From Anaeramoeba ignava (Eukaryota; Metamonada; Anaeramoebidae): a DNA stretch of 64,000 nt. The stretch spans positions 1 through 64,000 of the forward strand of contig JAPDFW010000028.1 in NCBI GenBank assembly GCA_028826165.1. Reading direction: 5' to 3'. The notes below the pieces were generated by a model. The model was not told where the DNA came from and searched no databases. It worked only from the letters and a program-made list of their open reading frames with translations. How positions within the stretch are numbered: position 1 is the first letter of the stretch; the number at the start of each line of letters is the position of its first letter. The position numbers were made by a program, and so were the translations under genes. Below are positions 12,401 to 20,909 of this stretch, piece by piece.

Positions 12401-13353
12401 GCAGAATGTAAAATTGTTTCATTCCATATTGTTTTTGAATTAATATCAAGATTTTTGGAAATTAAATATTCAATAACTTCAATTGAATTGTTATAACAAG
12501 CATAATGTAATATTGTTTCATTCCATTTGGTTTTTGAATTAATATTAATTCCTTTAGATATTAAATATTCAATAACTTCAATTGAATTGCTTTTACATGC
12601 AGAATGTAAAATTGTTTTATATTGATTTGCTTTTGAATTAATATTAATTCCTTTGGAAATTAAATATTCAATAACTTGAATTGAATTGCTTTTAGATGCA
12701 TAATGTAATACTGTTTTATTTTGTTTTGTTTTTTCATTTATATTATTAATTCCTTTGGAAATTAAATATTCGATAACTTCGATTGAATTATTTTGACATG
12801 CAAAATGTAAAACTGTTTTATTTTCATTTGTTTTTTCATTTATATTATTATTTCCTTTAGAAAGTAAATATTCAATAATTTTAATTGAATTATATTCACA
12901 TGCATAATGTAATATTGTTTTATTTCTGTTTGTCTTTTCATTTATATTATTAATTTTATTGGAAATTAAATATTCAATAATTTCAATTAATTCTTTTTCA
13001 TTTTTTAAATATTTTATTAAATAATGAATAATTGTTTTTCCTTTTTTATCTTTTGAATTAATATCAATTCCTTTTGTAATTAATAATTTAATTATTTCAA
13101 TTTTTGATTGATTTATAATTGAAATTTGTAATAAATTTCTTCCTTTTTTATCTTTAAAATTAATATCATTATCATCATTATTAAATAATTTTGTTATTAA
13201 ATATTCAATTATTTCTTTGGAAACTTTTTGTTTTATTGAATATTTTATTATTTTCTTTTTATCTTTTTCTTCATTAATAATTTCTTTTATAATTTCTTTA
13301 ATTTTTTCAATTTCATTTTCTTTTATAATTTTATAAATTTTATTTTTATTCAT
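9495..13353 (-). CDS. Ankyrin(28)-BTB-BTB protein, copy B (frame break in the second BTB)
   Basis: Near-identical neighbour of copy A, also intronless and with about 28 ankyrin repeats. The first and last repeats are almost the same as in copy A. Repeats about 13-20 differ more, for example NYNETPLLLTCESSSLEVNE here. The first BTB and the EN-rich linker are present, the linker shorter than in copy A. At about 9739-9743 copy B reads ACTTCTTAATTATT where copy A (about 5751-5761) reads ACTTCTAATTATT. The one extra T ends the long frame inside the second BTB at 9733, and the last 74 codons continue at 9719-9495 in another frame. This is either a recent loss of the second BTB C-terminus or a one-base sequence error. 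Only 95 bp separates its ATG from the divergent GrpE gene. Confidence 0.85.
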
Positions 13354-13448
13354 TTTATTTATTTTTATTTTATTTTTTGAAATGAAAAAAAATGAAAAAA
13401 AATTTTTTAATTTTTCATTTTTTCATTTTTTCTGAATAAGTTTTTTCC
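13354..13448. promoter_or_regulatory. 95-bp divergent promoter/leader with TTTTTCATTTTT words in both directions
   Basis: The ATG of ankyrin copy B (13353, minus) and of GrpE (13449, plus) are only 95 bp apart. The interval holds AAATGAAAAAAAATGAAAA, which is TTTTCATTTTTTTTCATTT on the minus strand, and then TTTTTCATTTTTTCATTTTTT on the plus strand. The same word lies just upstream of most start codons in this window, so it is a candidate core-promoter or transcription-start element. No TATA or other known box is recognised. Confidence 0.5.
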
Positions 13449-14243
13449 ATGTCATTAATTTCTTTAATAAATAAACAATCTTTTTCTCTTTCAAAATCAT
13501 TTAATTCTTCATTATTTCAAAATAAAAATACATTTAATTTTATTTTTGTAAGAAAAAAAAATTTAAATTAAAAAAAAATTTTTTCGAAATTAAAAAAAAT
13601 TAAAAAATCAAAAAAGAAAAAAATACCTAAATTTAGATTATTTAGTCAAAACATAACAAATGATTCAAAAGAAAATGAATCAAATGATTCAAAAGAAAAA
13701 GAATCAAATGATTCAAAAGAAAAAGAATCAAATGATTTAAAAGAAAATATTGAAAAATTAAAAGAAGAAAAAGAAAAGTTATCAAAAGAATTAACAGAAA
13801 CAAAAAACAATTATTTAAGAAGTATTGCAGATATGGATAATTTCAGAAAACAAACAGAAAACCAAATCAATTTAATAAAACAATATTCAATTCAAAATTT
13901 CGCAATTAAAATTTTTGAAGTTGCTGATAATTTGGATCGAACGTTAGAAAATTTTCCAGAAGAAAAAGTGAAAGAAATTTCTGAAAAAACACAAGAATTT
14001 AAAGTGTTATTTGATGGGGTTGAAATGACAAGAAAAGAACTAACAAAAGTATTTGAAAAATTCAATATTTTTAAAATTCCAACGAAAAAAGGTGATTTAT
14101 TTGACCCAATTATTCATAACGCAGTATTTCAAGTTTCAGATGATAATTTACAACCAGGAACAATAGCAATTATTATTAAATCAGGATATAAACTTAGAGA
14201 AAGAGTTATTAGAGCAACTGATGTTGGAGTAGTTAAAAAATAA
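13449..14243 (+). CDS. GrpE nucleotide-exchange factor for organellar Hsp70
   Basis: GrpE (Mge1 in mitochondria) releases ADP from DnaK-type Hsp70 during import and folding in the organelle matrix. Two exons are supported: 13449-13547 and 13617-14243, with a 69-nt GT-AG intron (GTAAGA donor) in phase 0. The N-terminus MSLISLINKQSFSLSKSF is rich in Ser, Lys and hydrophobics with no early acid, then IPKFRLFSQN, which looks like a mitochondrial-type targeting presequence. A Ser/Lys/Glu/Asn-rich spacer with the repeat NDSKEKES precedes the long coiled coil LKEEKEKLSKEL through NYLRSIADMDNFRKQTE. The C-terminal beta domain has FDPIIHNAVFQV and GYKLRERVIRATDVGVVK, the family signature. The start was chosen because it alone supplies the presequence. 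It implies a mitochondrion or mitochondrion-related organelle. Confidence 0.93.
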
Positions 14244-14330
14244 ATAGAAAAAATTAAAAAGATTATTTTTTTTTTTAAAATTTTTTCAATTCATTTTTTT
14301 CATTTTCATTTTCATTTTCTTTTTAAAAAA
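14244..14330 (+). promoter_or_regulatory. Leader of the BTB-TLDc gene
   Basis: TTTTTTCATTTTCATTTTCATTTTC ends 9 bp before the ATG at 14331, an example of the T-rich CAT-containing word upstream of start codons. Confidence 0.4.
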
Positions 14331-15863
14331 ATGGAAAAAGAATTTTCAAATACAAATAAATTAGTTACAAATTTAAAACAATTATTAGACTCAAAATATT
14401 TATCAGATTTTGTTATTTTTATACATGAAAATACAATTGAAAATAAAAAAACTCAATTTAATTGTCACAAATCAATACTTTCAATTAGAAGTGAATATTT
14501 TAAAGGACTTTTAGAATCAAAAATGAAAGAATCACAAACAGGAATAGCAAATTTTTATGGAATCACACCAAATTTTTTTGAAGATATTTTGAATTATATT
14601 TACACTGGAAAAATTACTTTAAATCAAGAAAATACAATTTCAATCATGATTTTTGCTTCTAAATATTTATTTCCAGAATTGACTAAATATTGTGAAGAAT
14701 ATCTTATTGAAAAAGTCTCTATTGATACCGTTGCTTCTATTTTGGATATTGCTTTCCAATATAAAATCTTGAATCTTCATGATTTTTGTCTTAAATTCGC
14801 AATTTCAAATTTTTATCAATTAGTTCAATCAGGATATTTTTATCAATTATCTGGTTATCACTTGCAAAAAATACTTGAAAATGATGAGCTGATATTTGAT
14901 AGTGAAATTGATTTGTTCCATAATTTGATCAAATGGGGAAATCATAATATTAAATTGTATGGAGATGGAGATAATCTTGAAAAAAAAGAAACACATTCAA
15001 AACTTAAATCATTTGTTAAATTATTTAAAAAGATTCGTTTTTGTGATTTTGATATTAAGGATATTGAAAAAATAAGTAGTTTAAATATCATCAACAAGAA
15101 AATGATGAGTGATATTGATTTGTATTTCAAAATTCGAGAAAAATTAAATAATGATAGAAATATTGGGAAGAAAGAAAGAATTGAATATCAAAAGCAACAT
15201 GAAGAACTTACGAAAAGAGCTCAAGATAAAAAATGGAAAATATTTTGTTCAAGATCAAGACTTAAATATAAAGACACATTGATTACACCTGAATATTTAT
15301 CATGTTTCAAGAAATGGATAGGAAATGAAGTTTTCTTAAGTAATCTTGTTTTAGGTTATTCTGCGCAAAGAGATGGATTTTCATCTTTTAAATTCCATCA
15401 AAAATGTGATAATAAAGGAGAAACTATTGTGATTATTAAAACAAAGAAAGGTTTTATTTTTGGTGGTTATACAAAAGTTGGATTTTCAACTAATAAAAAA
15501 TTATGGATTAATGATTATGTAGATTACAGTTCAATTGAAGATCCAAATGCTTTTTTATTTCAATTAGCAAATATTAATGGATCATCTTTTTGGAAATTTC
15601 CTATTCAAATTGATAAATTTCAATTTGCTGTTTATTATAATCCTAATTTAGGACCTTCTTTTGGAAATATTTCTAAAAGAGATTTTCAAGTTGAAAAAGA
15701 TATGAAAACTGGATGGTGTCATTTTGGAATTAATTATCAAGTTCCAAAAGATTTAGGTATTGATTTAGATATTGATTTAGATGGAAATTTTAATTATTTT
15801 TTAGCAGGTGAAATACATTTTAAAATTGAAGAAGTGCAAGTATTTTATTTAAAAGATAATTAA
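14331..15863 (+). CDS. BTB-BACK-TLDc domain protein
   Basis: Intronless, 510 residues. Residues about 12-105 are a BTB domain (YLSDFVIFIHE, then CHKSILSIRSEYFKGLLESK and YIYTGKITL). Residues about 115-260 look like a BACK-type helical region (YCEEYLIEKVSID onward). A Lys/Arg/Glu-rich helix near 265-300 leads to a TLDc domain from about 320 to the end: LVLGYSAQRDGFSSFKFHQK, then KGFIFGGYTKVGF and FLFQLANINGSSFWKF, ending GEIHFKIEEVQVFYL. TLDc domains occur in oxidative-stress and V-ATPase-binding proteins. BTB-TLDc proteins are abundant in several amoebae. It is co-directional with GrpE, 87 bp downstream, with its own TTTTTCATTTTCATTTTC leader. Confidence 0.9.
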   Translation: MEKEFSNTNKLVTNLKQLLDSKYLSDFVIFIHENTIENKKTQFNCHKSILSIRSEYFKGLLESKMKESQTGIANFYGITPNFFEDILNYIYTGKITLNQENTISIMIFASKYLFPELTKYCEEYLIEKVSIDTVASILDIAFQYKILNLHDFCLKFAISNFYQLVQSGYFYQLSGYHLQKILENDELIFDSEIDLFHNLIKWGNHNIKLYGDGDNLEKKETHSKLKSFVKLFKKIRFCDFDIKDIEKISSLNIINKKMMSDIDLYFKIREKLNNDRNIGKKERIEYQKQHEELTKRAQDKKWKIFCSRSRLKYKDTLITPEYLSCFKKWIGNEVFLSNLVLGYSAQRDGFSSFKFHQKCDNKGETIVIIKTKKGFIFGGYTKVGFSTNKKLWINDYVDYSSIEDPNAFLFQLANINGSSFWKFPIQIDKFQFAVYYNPNLGPSFGNISKRDFQVEKDMKTGWCHFGINYQVPKDLGIDLDIDLDGNFNYFLAGEIHFKIEEVQVFYLKDN

Positions 15864-15872
15864 ATCCAAAAC

Positions 15873-15875
<3 letters not shown>

Positions 15876-15928
<53 letters not shown>

Positions 15929-16405
15929 AAAAAAAAGAAAGAAAGAAAGAAAGAAAGAAAGAATGAATGAATGAATGAATGAAATAATTAATTCAAAAGA
16001 ATAATCAAAATATGAAATAATCAATTTAATCCAAAAGAATAATCAAAATATGAAATAATTAATTTAATCCAAAACATGAAAGAATGAATTTATTAATTTA
16101 ATTCAAAAGAATAATCAAAATATGAAATAACTAATTTAATCCAAAAGAATAATCAAAATATGAAATAATCAATTCAAAAGAATAATCAAAAAATTCAATT
16201 TAATTCAAAACATGAAAGAATGAAATACTAATTCAAAGAATAATCAAAATATGAAATGAATGAATTCAAAACATGAAAGAATGAATTTATTAATTTAATT
16301 CAAAAGAATAATTTTGAAATAATTTTTTAATCCAAAAGAATAATTAATTTAATCCAAATCATGAAAGAATGAAATAACCAATTTAATCCAAAATAAGAAA
16401 AGAAA
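15876..16405. repeat. (GAAA)n microsatellite followed by a degenerate 30-45 bp minisatellite
   Basis: From 15876 to about 15960 the sequence is (AAAG)n with one interruption, then (GAAT)n to about 15982. From 15983 to about 16405 imperfect units occur containing AATTTAATCCAAAAGAATAA and TCAAAATATGAAATAA. No coding signal was seen. Confidence 0.85.
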
Positions 16406-16546
16406 TACTCAAAGAAAATAATGAATGAAAATGTTTGTTTTTGTTTTTGTTTTTGTTTTTTTTATTCTCAAATTCAATTAAAATTTTTTTCATTTTTCAT
16501 TTTTTCATTTTTCATTTTTCATTTTTCATTTTTCATTTTTTATAAA

Positions 16547-16849
16547 ATGTTATTTCAAATTTTATTTACAAATTTTAAAGGATTTGTTATTTATGAAAAA
16601 AATTATGATCCAAATGAACTTGAAAATTTAAAATGGAATAAATTACTTTATGAAACAACTCAACCTTTTTGGGAAAATTTAAAAGAAGGAAATGAAGAAG
16701 TTTTTCAATTTAATGATAAAGTTACTATTTTAATGAAAGTTGGAAATGTTTTAATATTTTTAACAGGAAAAGAAGATTATACTGAAATATTTTGTAGTTT
16801 CTTTTTTAAAAATCAAAATCAAAATCAAAAAGAAAATTTTAAATTTTAA
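16547..16849 (+). CDS. Small protein, possible longin-fold (adaptor-sigma/coatomer-zeta-like) subunit
   Basis: The ATG at 16547 follows six TTTTTCAT words ending TATAAA. An upstream in-frame ATG at 16421 would translate this leader as a Phe/Cys-rich tail and is unlikely. The product starts MLFQILFTNFKGFVIYEKNY, followed by ENLKWNKLLYETTQPFW and a beta-rich segment VFQFNDKVTILMKVGNVLIF. The beta-strand, short loop, beta-strand start and about 100-residue length recall the longin fold of sigma/zeta adaptor subunits, but I cannot assign a family. The frame stops at 16849 after a Gln/Asn/Lys tail. A second exon may follow at about 16874-16939, after an AG, reading ILGTGISKEKIIEFYDDLN, which would suit a C-terminal helix. 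I found no phase-compatible donor for it. Confidence 0.45.
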   Translation: MLFQILFTNFKGFVIYEKNYDPNELENLKWNKLLYETTQPFWENLKEGNEEVFQFNDKVTILMKVGNVLIFLTGKEDYTEIFCSFFFKNQNQNQKENFKF

Positions 16850-16949
16850 TTTTGAATATTTTATTGAATAGATTAAAAGAATTTTAGGAACAGGAATTTC
16901 TAAAGAAAAAATTATTGAATTTTATGATGATTTAAATTAAAAAAAAAAA

Positions 16950-17690
16950 TTTTTAGGAACAGGAATTTTTTATTATTTTAAAAAATAAAAAAAAATTAAT
17001 TGATTAATATCAAAGAAATTTAAAAATTCCAAAAATTGTTTTTCTGAAAAATAAAAAAGTGGAACAAAATAATAAAAATAAAAAAAAAAATTCATTTATT
17101 TTTATTAACTTATAAAAATGAGAAAAATATCATTTTTTTCAATATTTTCTAAAAAAAATAAAAAGGGATATTATGTTCGAAGATATGAAGACGTCCCTGA
17201 AAATATGATCTAAAAATTTGCAAAAATTGTTTTTCAGAAAATAAAAAAAATAAAATAAAATTCTCTATTATATCTTCTCCCTCATCTCAATCTAAAAAAA
17301 GTGGAACAAAATAATAAAAATAAAAAAATTCTTTTTTAAATTTAAAGCAGCATCCTAAAAGAGTCATTAACTTATAAAAATGAGAAAAAAATATCATTTT
17401 TTTTTCAATATTTTCTAAAACACGAAGATCCACTTCATGTTCTTTCTGCGGATATTATGTTCGAAGATATGAAGACGTCCCTGAAAATATGATTCTTCTT
17501 GATAATAAATCAACTAAAAATGCCAGAATTATTTGCAAATAATGCTATGAAATCTCAGAAAATAAAATAAAATAAAATAAAATTCCCTATTATATCTTCT
17601 CCCTCATCTCCATCTAAAAAAAGTGGAACAAAATAATAAAAATAATAAAATTATTTTTTAAATTTAAATTTAAATCAAATTTAATTAAAA
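16950..17690. repeat. Intergenic region with duplicated segments and AAAAAGTGGAACAAAATAATAAAAAT words
   Basis: The word AAAAAGTGGAACAAAATAAT occurs near 17055, 17297 and 17620. TTAACTTATAAAAATGAG occurs near 17105 and 17368. A 40-bp block beginning GATATTATGTTCGAAGATAT occurs near 17167 and 17451. CTATTATATCTTCTCCCTCATC occurs near 17265 and 17586. These look like two or three partial copies of one older unit. The longest copy carries the decayed coding fragment described separately. Confidence 0.7.
17415..17560 (+). pseudogene. Fragment resembling a CxxC...CxxC zinc-ribbon exon, with an in-frame stop
   Basis: One plus frame reads STSCSFCGYYVRRYEDVPEN, then MILLDNKSTKNARIICK, a TAA stop, then CYEISEN. 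The spacing CSFC and CK-stop-C would form a four-cysteine zinc knuckle if the stop were a sense codon. Other genes here use TAA as a true stop, so this is probably a decayed fragment. A shorter copy of the central part (YYVRRYEDVPENMI) lies at about 17170-17212. I do not recognise the parent family. Confidence 0.35.
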
Positions 17691-17912
17691 TATAAACAAC
17701 CTTCAATACTATCTTTTTTAGCTCCAGTTACTGATTTCAAAGTATTAATTTGATTATTTTTTCTTAAAAGTGCAAGAAAAGCAAAAATAAGAGCTTCTTT
17801 ATAATCAATAATTTCTTTTGAAGGAATAACAAAAAAAATTAAAAAAGGAGAATAAGAATAATTTTCAATTTCTTCGGTTATTCTTATTGCTAGATAATCA
17901 AGGAATTAAAAA
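17688..17912 (-). pseudogene. C-terminal fragment of an anhydro-N-acetylmuramic acid kinase (AnmK)-like protein
   Basis: About 70 codons, read downward from about 17908, match the AnmK C-terminus: [20 protein letters not shown], then [20 protein letters not shown] and a TAA stop at about 17689. In AnmK this is the KEA-FA-LA helix followed by the PSVTGA loop and a short terminal strand. AnmK phosphorylates and opens 1,6-anhydro-N-acetylmuramic acid during cell-wall sugar recycling in bacteria; eukaryotic homologues exist in some amoebae and fungi. A polypyrimidine tract and AG precede the block, so it may be a real last exon. However, the next 900 bp upstream on this strand is a tandem repeat with no coding signal, so I see no rest of the gene. 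It is either an isolated remnant or the last exon of a gene interrupted by satellite. Confidence 0.5.
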
Positions 17913-17964
17913 AAAAAAACTTTCTATTTATTCAATCCGAAATTTATCTCATTCAAAATAGCAT

Positions 17965-18780
17965 ATTTTGAAAGTTATCATGGAAAAAATCTTTAAAATA
18001 GATATTTGGAATGAATATCTTCAATTTAATTAATTAATTAAATACTTTACCCTATATCATGGGAAAAAATCTTTGAGATAAATATTTGGAATGAATATCT
18101 TAAATTTAATTAATTAAATTGAATTTGAAATCCAAATAAAATATCTGACACCCTATCATGGAAAAAATCTTTAAAATAAATATTTGGAATTAATATCTTA
18201 AATTATTTAATTAATTAAATTGAAATCAAAATAATTTATTTTGAAACATACCATGGAAAAAATCTTTAAGATAAATATTTGGAAATAAAATCTTCAATTA
18301 TTTAATTAATTAAATTGAAATCAAAATAATTTATTTTGAAACATACCATGGAAAAAATCTTTAAGATAAATATTTGGAAATAATATCTTCAATTAATTAA
18401 ATTGAAATCAAAATAACTTCTTTATCTCCTATCATGGAAAAAATATTTAAAATAAATATTTGGAAATAATATCTTAAATTATTTAATTAATTAAGTTGAA
18501 ATCAAAATCACTTCTTTGAAAGCTATCACGGGAAAAAATCTTTGAGATAAATATTTGGAAATAATATCTTAAATTATTTAATTAATTAAATTGAAATCAA
18601 AATAATTTATTTTGAAACATACCATGGAAAAAATCTTTGAGATAAATATTTGGAAATAAAATCTCTAATCAATTTATCTCATTCAAAATATCATATTTTG
18701 AAACATACCATGGAAAAAATCTTTGAGATAAATATTTGGAAAGAATATCTTAAATTAATTTAATTAAATTGAAATCAAAA
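17965..18780. repeat. About nine copies of an 80-97 bp tandem repeat
   Basis: The anchor word CATGGAAAAAATCTTT (with variants CATGGGAAAAAA and CACGGGAAAAAA) occurs near 17980, 18060, 18157, 18251, 18347, 18433, 18529, 18620 and 18710. Each copy continues with AAATATTTGGAAT and then AATTAATTAAATTGAAATC. No reading frame is conserved across copies. Confidence 0.9.
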
Positions 18781-19204
18781 AATATTGAGAAAAAAAATTC
18801 AAATAAACTCAACATTTCTAAAATCAATTCTTTTCTAAATTCATTCTTCAATAATATTTAGAATCAATAAATATCTCCAAAAATACATTGGAAAAAAATT
18901 TCTCTGCAAAAATGGGGGATCTTATTTAAATATTTCACCAAAATTAGAAAAAAAAAATACTGAAATTCAAAGAAAAATTCAAAGAAAAAATTTCAAAATT
19001 AAAAAAAAGAAAAAGGTTCGATAAAAAAAGAAATCAATTTTGGCAAATAAAAAACTCATAAAAAATTTTGGTTTTTATTATAAAAAAAAAAGTAAAAAAA
19101 TGAAAAAAATGAAAAAAATGAAAATGAAATTTTGATCAAAAATTTTTTTTTTTAATTTTTTTCATTTTTTTACTTTTAAAAATCAAAAGAAGAAAAAAAG
19201 AATA
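18781..19204. other. Gene-free leader of the cathepsin gene
   Basis: No gene was seen in this stretch. It is A-rich to about 19130, then holds a TTTTTTTTAATTTTTTTCATTTTTTTAC tract ending 10-40 bp before the protease ATG. Confidence 0.4.
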
Positions 19205-20545
19205 ATGATTTCCAGACTTTTTCTAATTGTTTTTTGTGCCTCTCTTTTAGGTTTAGTTTATTCAATTGATTTACAAGAAGCAAAAACACTTTTTAAAGAT
19301 TTTCAGAATAAATTTGAAAAAATTTATGAAACTGAAGAAGAAAATGAATATAGATTTCAAGTGTTTCAAGAAAATCTTGAAATAGCAAAGAATAAAAATG
19401 CAAAACAAGAATTAACTCATTTTGGAATTACAAAATTTAGTGATTTAACTTCAGGTAATTTTGATATTATGAAAAAATTAATAAAATAATAAAATAAAAT
19501 AATTAAATAATAAAAATTATATAAAAAATTGATTATGATTCTCTTGTTTTTTTTTTGAAATGAAACAATTACGAATTTTTTTTTTTAATCATTTTTTTTT
19601 GCCTTTTTGGTTCATTTTGACAAAATTCTCATTTTTTTTTTTCAATTTAAAAAGAGGAATTCAAAAGTATAATTTTAAGTGAATTTCAACCAATTTATGG
19701 ACAAAATGCTAGAAAATATGAGAAAAAAGATGAATTAAGAGCACTTCCCGATTCCTTTGATTGGAGAGAAAAAGGGGCAGTAACAGTTGTAAAAGATCAA
19801 GGAGATTGTGGATCATGTTGGGCATTTTCAGCCGTTGGAGCGATTGAAGGTGTTTGGAAACTTTCAGGACATGATCTTGTTAGTTTATCAACTCAACAAC
19901 TAATTGATTGTGATAAAAATGATTCTGGTTGTGATGGTGGTTGGATGTTAACTGCTTTTGATTATGTTATTGCTAACGGTCTTGAAACTGATGTTGATTA
20001 TCCTTATTATGCTTATAAAAGAACTTGTGTTTATGATCAAAAAAAAGTTCTTGCTCATATTTCAAATTATACAACTGTTGCCCAAGATGAAACTGTTATT
20101 GCCCAGTATTTAATGGATCATAATCCACTTTCTGCTGCTCTTGATGCTACTGGTTTGTTTTTTTTTAAAAAAAAAAAGCAAAAAAAAAAATTCGGAACTT
20201 TTTATTTGCTTTTTTTTTTTTTTCTTTTTAGATCTTCAATTATATGATGGTGGAATTCTTTTCCCAGATCAATGCAATTCTGGTGAGTATTATTTGAATC
20301 ATGGTATTTTATTAGTTGGTTTTGGAACTTCTGGTCGAGTTACTTATTGGATTTGCAAAAATAGGTTTGTTTATTTATTATTATTATTAATTTTAATTTT
20401 AATATTAATATTAATATTTATTTTTATTATTTTTCCAAATTAAAGTTGGGGAACTGGTTGGGGAATTCAAAATGGATATTTCTTAATTGTTCGAGGAATT
20501 AATGCATGTGGAATTTCTGATGCTGTTTCTTCTCCAATTTATTGA
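19205..20545 (+). CDS. Cathepsin L-like papain-family cysteine protease
   Basis: A secreted or lysosomal endopeptidase made as a zymogen. Four exons join in phase: 19205-19454, 19655-20152, 20232-20364 and 20446-20545, all GT-AG. A signal peptide (MISRLFLIVFCASLLGLVYS) is followed by an I29 inhibitor propeptide (YRFQVFQENLEIAKN, then HFGITKFSDLTSEEFK, which spans intron 1). The mature enzyme begins near LPDSFDWREKGAVT. The oxyanion Gln and catalytic Cys lie in VKDQGDCGSCWAFSA, and the catalytic His in LNHGILLVGFG. The catalytic Asn lies in ICKNSWGTGWG, created across intron 3. The Cys pattern DCDKNDSGCDGGW is typical. It ends after ACGISDAVSSPIY. All active-site residues are present, so the enzyme should be active. 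The introns are homopolymer-rich and short. Confidence 0.95.
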
Positions 20546-20795
20546 TTTTGATTTTGATTTGAATTGATTTTGATTTTGATTTGATTTGAATTGATTTTGA
20601 TTTTGATTTGATTTGAATTGATTTTGATTTGAATTGATTTGAATTGATTTGAATTGATTTTGATTTTGATTTGAATTGATTTTGATTTTGATTTGAATTG
20701 ATTTTGATTTGAATTGATTTTGATTTTGATTTGATTTGAATTGATTTTGATTTGATTTTGATTTGAATTGATTTGAATTGATTTTGATTTAAAAA
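20546..20795. repeat. GATTTTGATTTGAATT simple repeat downstream of the protease
   Basis: About 250 bp of mixed GATTTT, GATTTG and AATT words follow the protease stop directly. It ends with AAAAAGTGGAACAAAA at about 20792. A minus-strand open frame here is only a repeat shadow. Confidence 0.85.
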
Positions 20796-20909
20796 GTGGA
20801 ACAAAATTTCTTTTAATTTTCCTTTTAATTTTTCAAATCAAAAGAAAAAAAAACAAAAAAAACTTTTTTCATTTTTTTTCATTTTTCTTTTTTATTTTTT
20901 CTTTTTAAA

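Larger units (their letters stand above)
5445..13400. repeat. Tandem direct duplication of about 3.9 kb carrying the two ankyrin-BTB genes
   Basis: Copy A (about 5445-9430) and copy B (about 9460-13353) share coding sequence and leader. The same spacer, a TTTTTTGAAATG word followed by repeated AAAAAAAATG, appears at 5457-5490, 9454-9490 and 13374-13400, so the duplication includes the promoter. Identity looks highest at both ends and lower in the middle of the ankyrin array, as expected from recombination among internal repeats. Confidence 0.85.

Noticed and set aside
15860-16400. Possible CRISPR-like array because of regular repeats
   Set aside because: Units are degenerate and contiguous with no unique spacers, in a eukaryotic setting; simple minisatellite.
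16421-16546. Upstream in-frame ATG for the small longin-like protein
   Set aside because: It would translate the (TTTTTCAT)n leader as Phe/Cys/Ser; the ATG at 16547 starts ordinary protein.
17417-17560. Reading TAA as a sense codon to rescue the zinc-ribbon fragment
   Set aside because: Genes such as UBA3, the AnmK fragment and GrpE end in TAA at the expected family C-termini, so TAA is a stop here.
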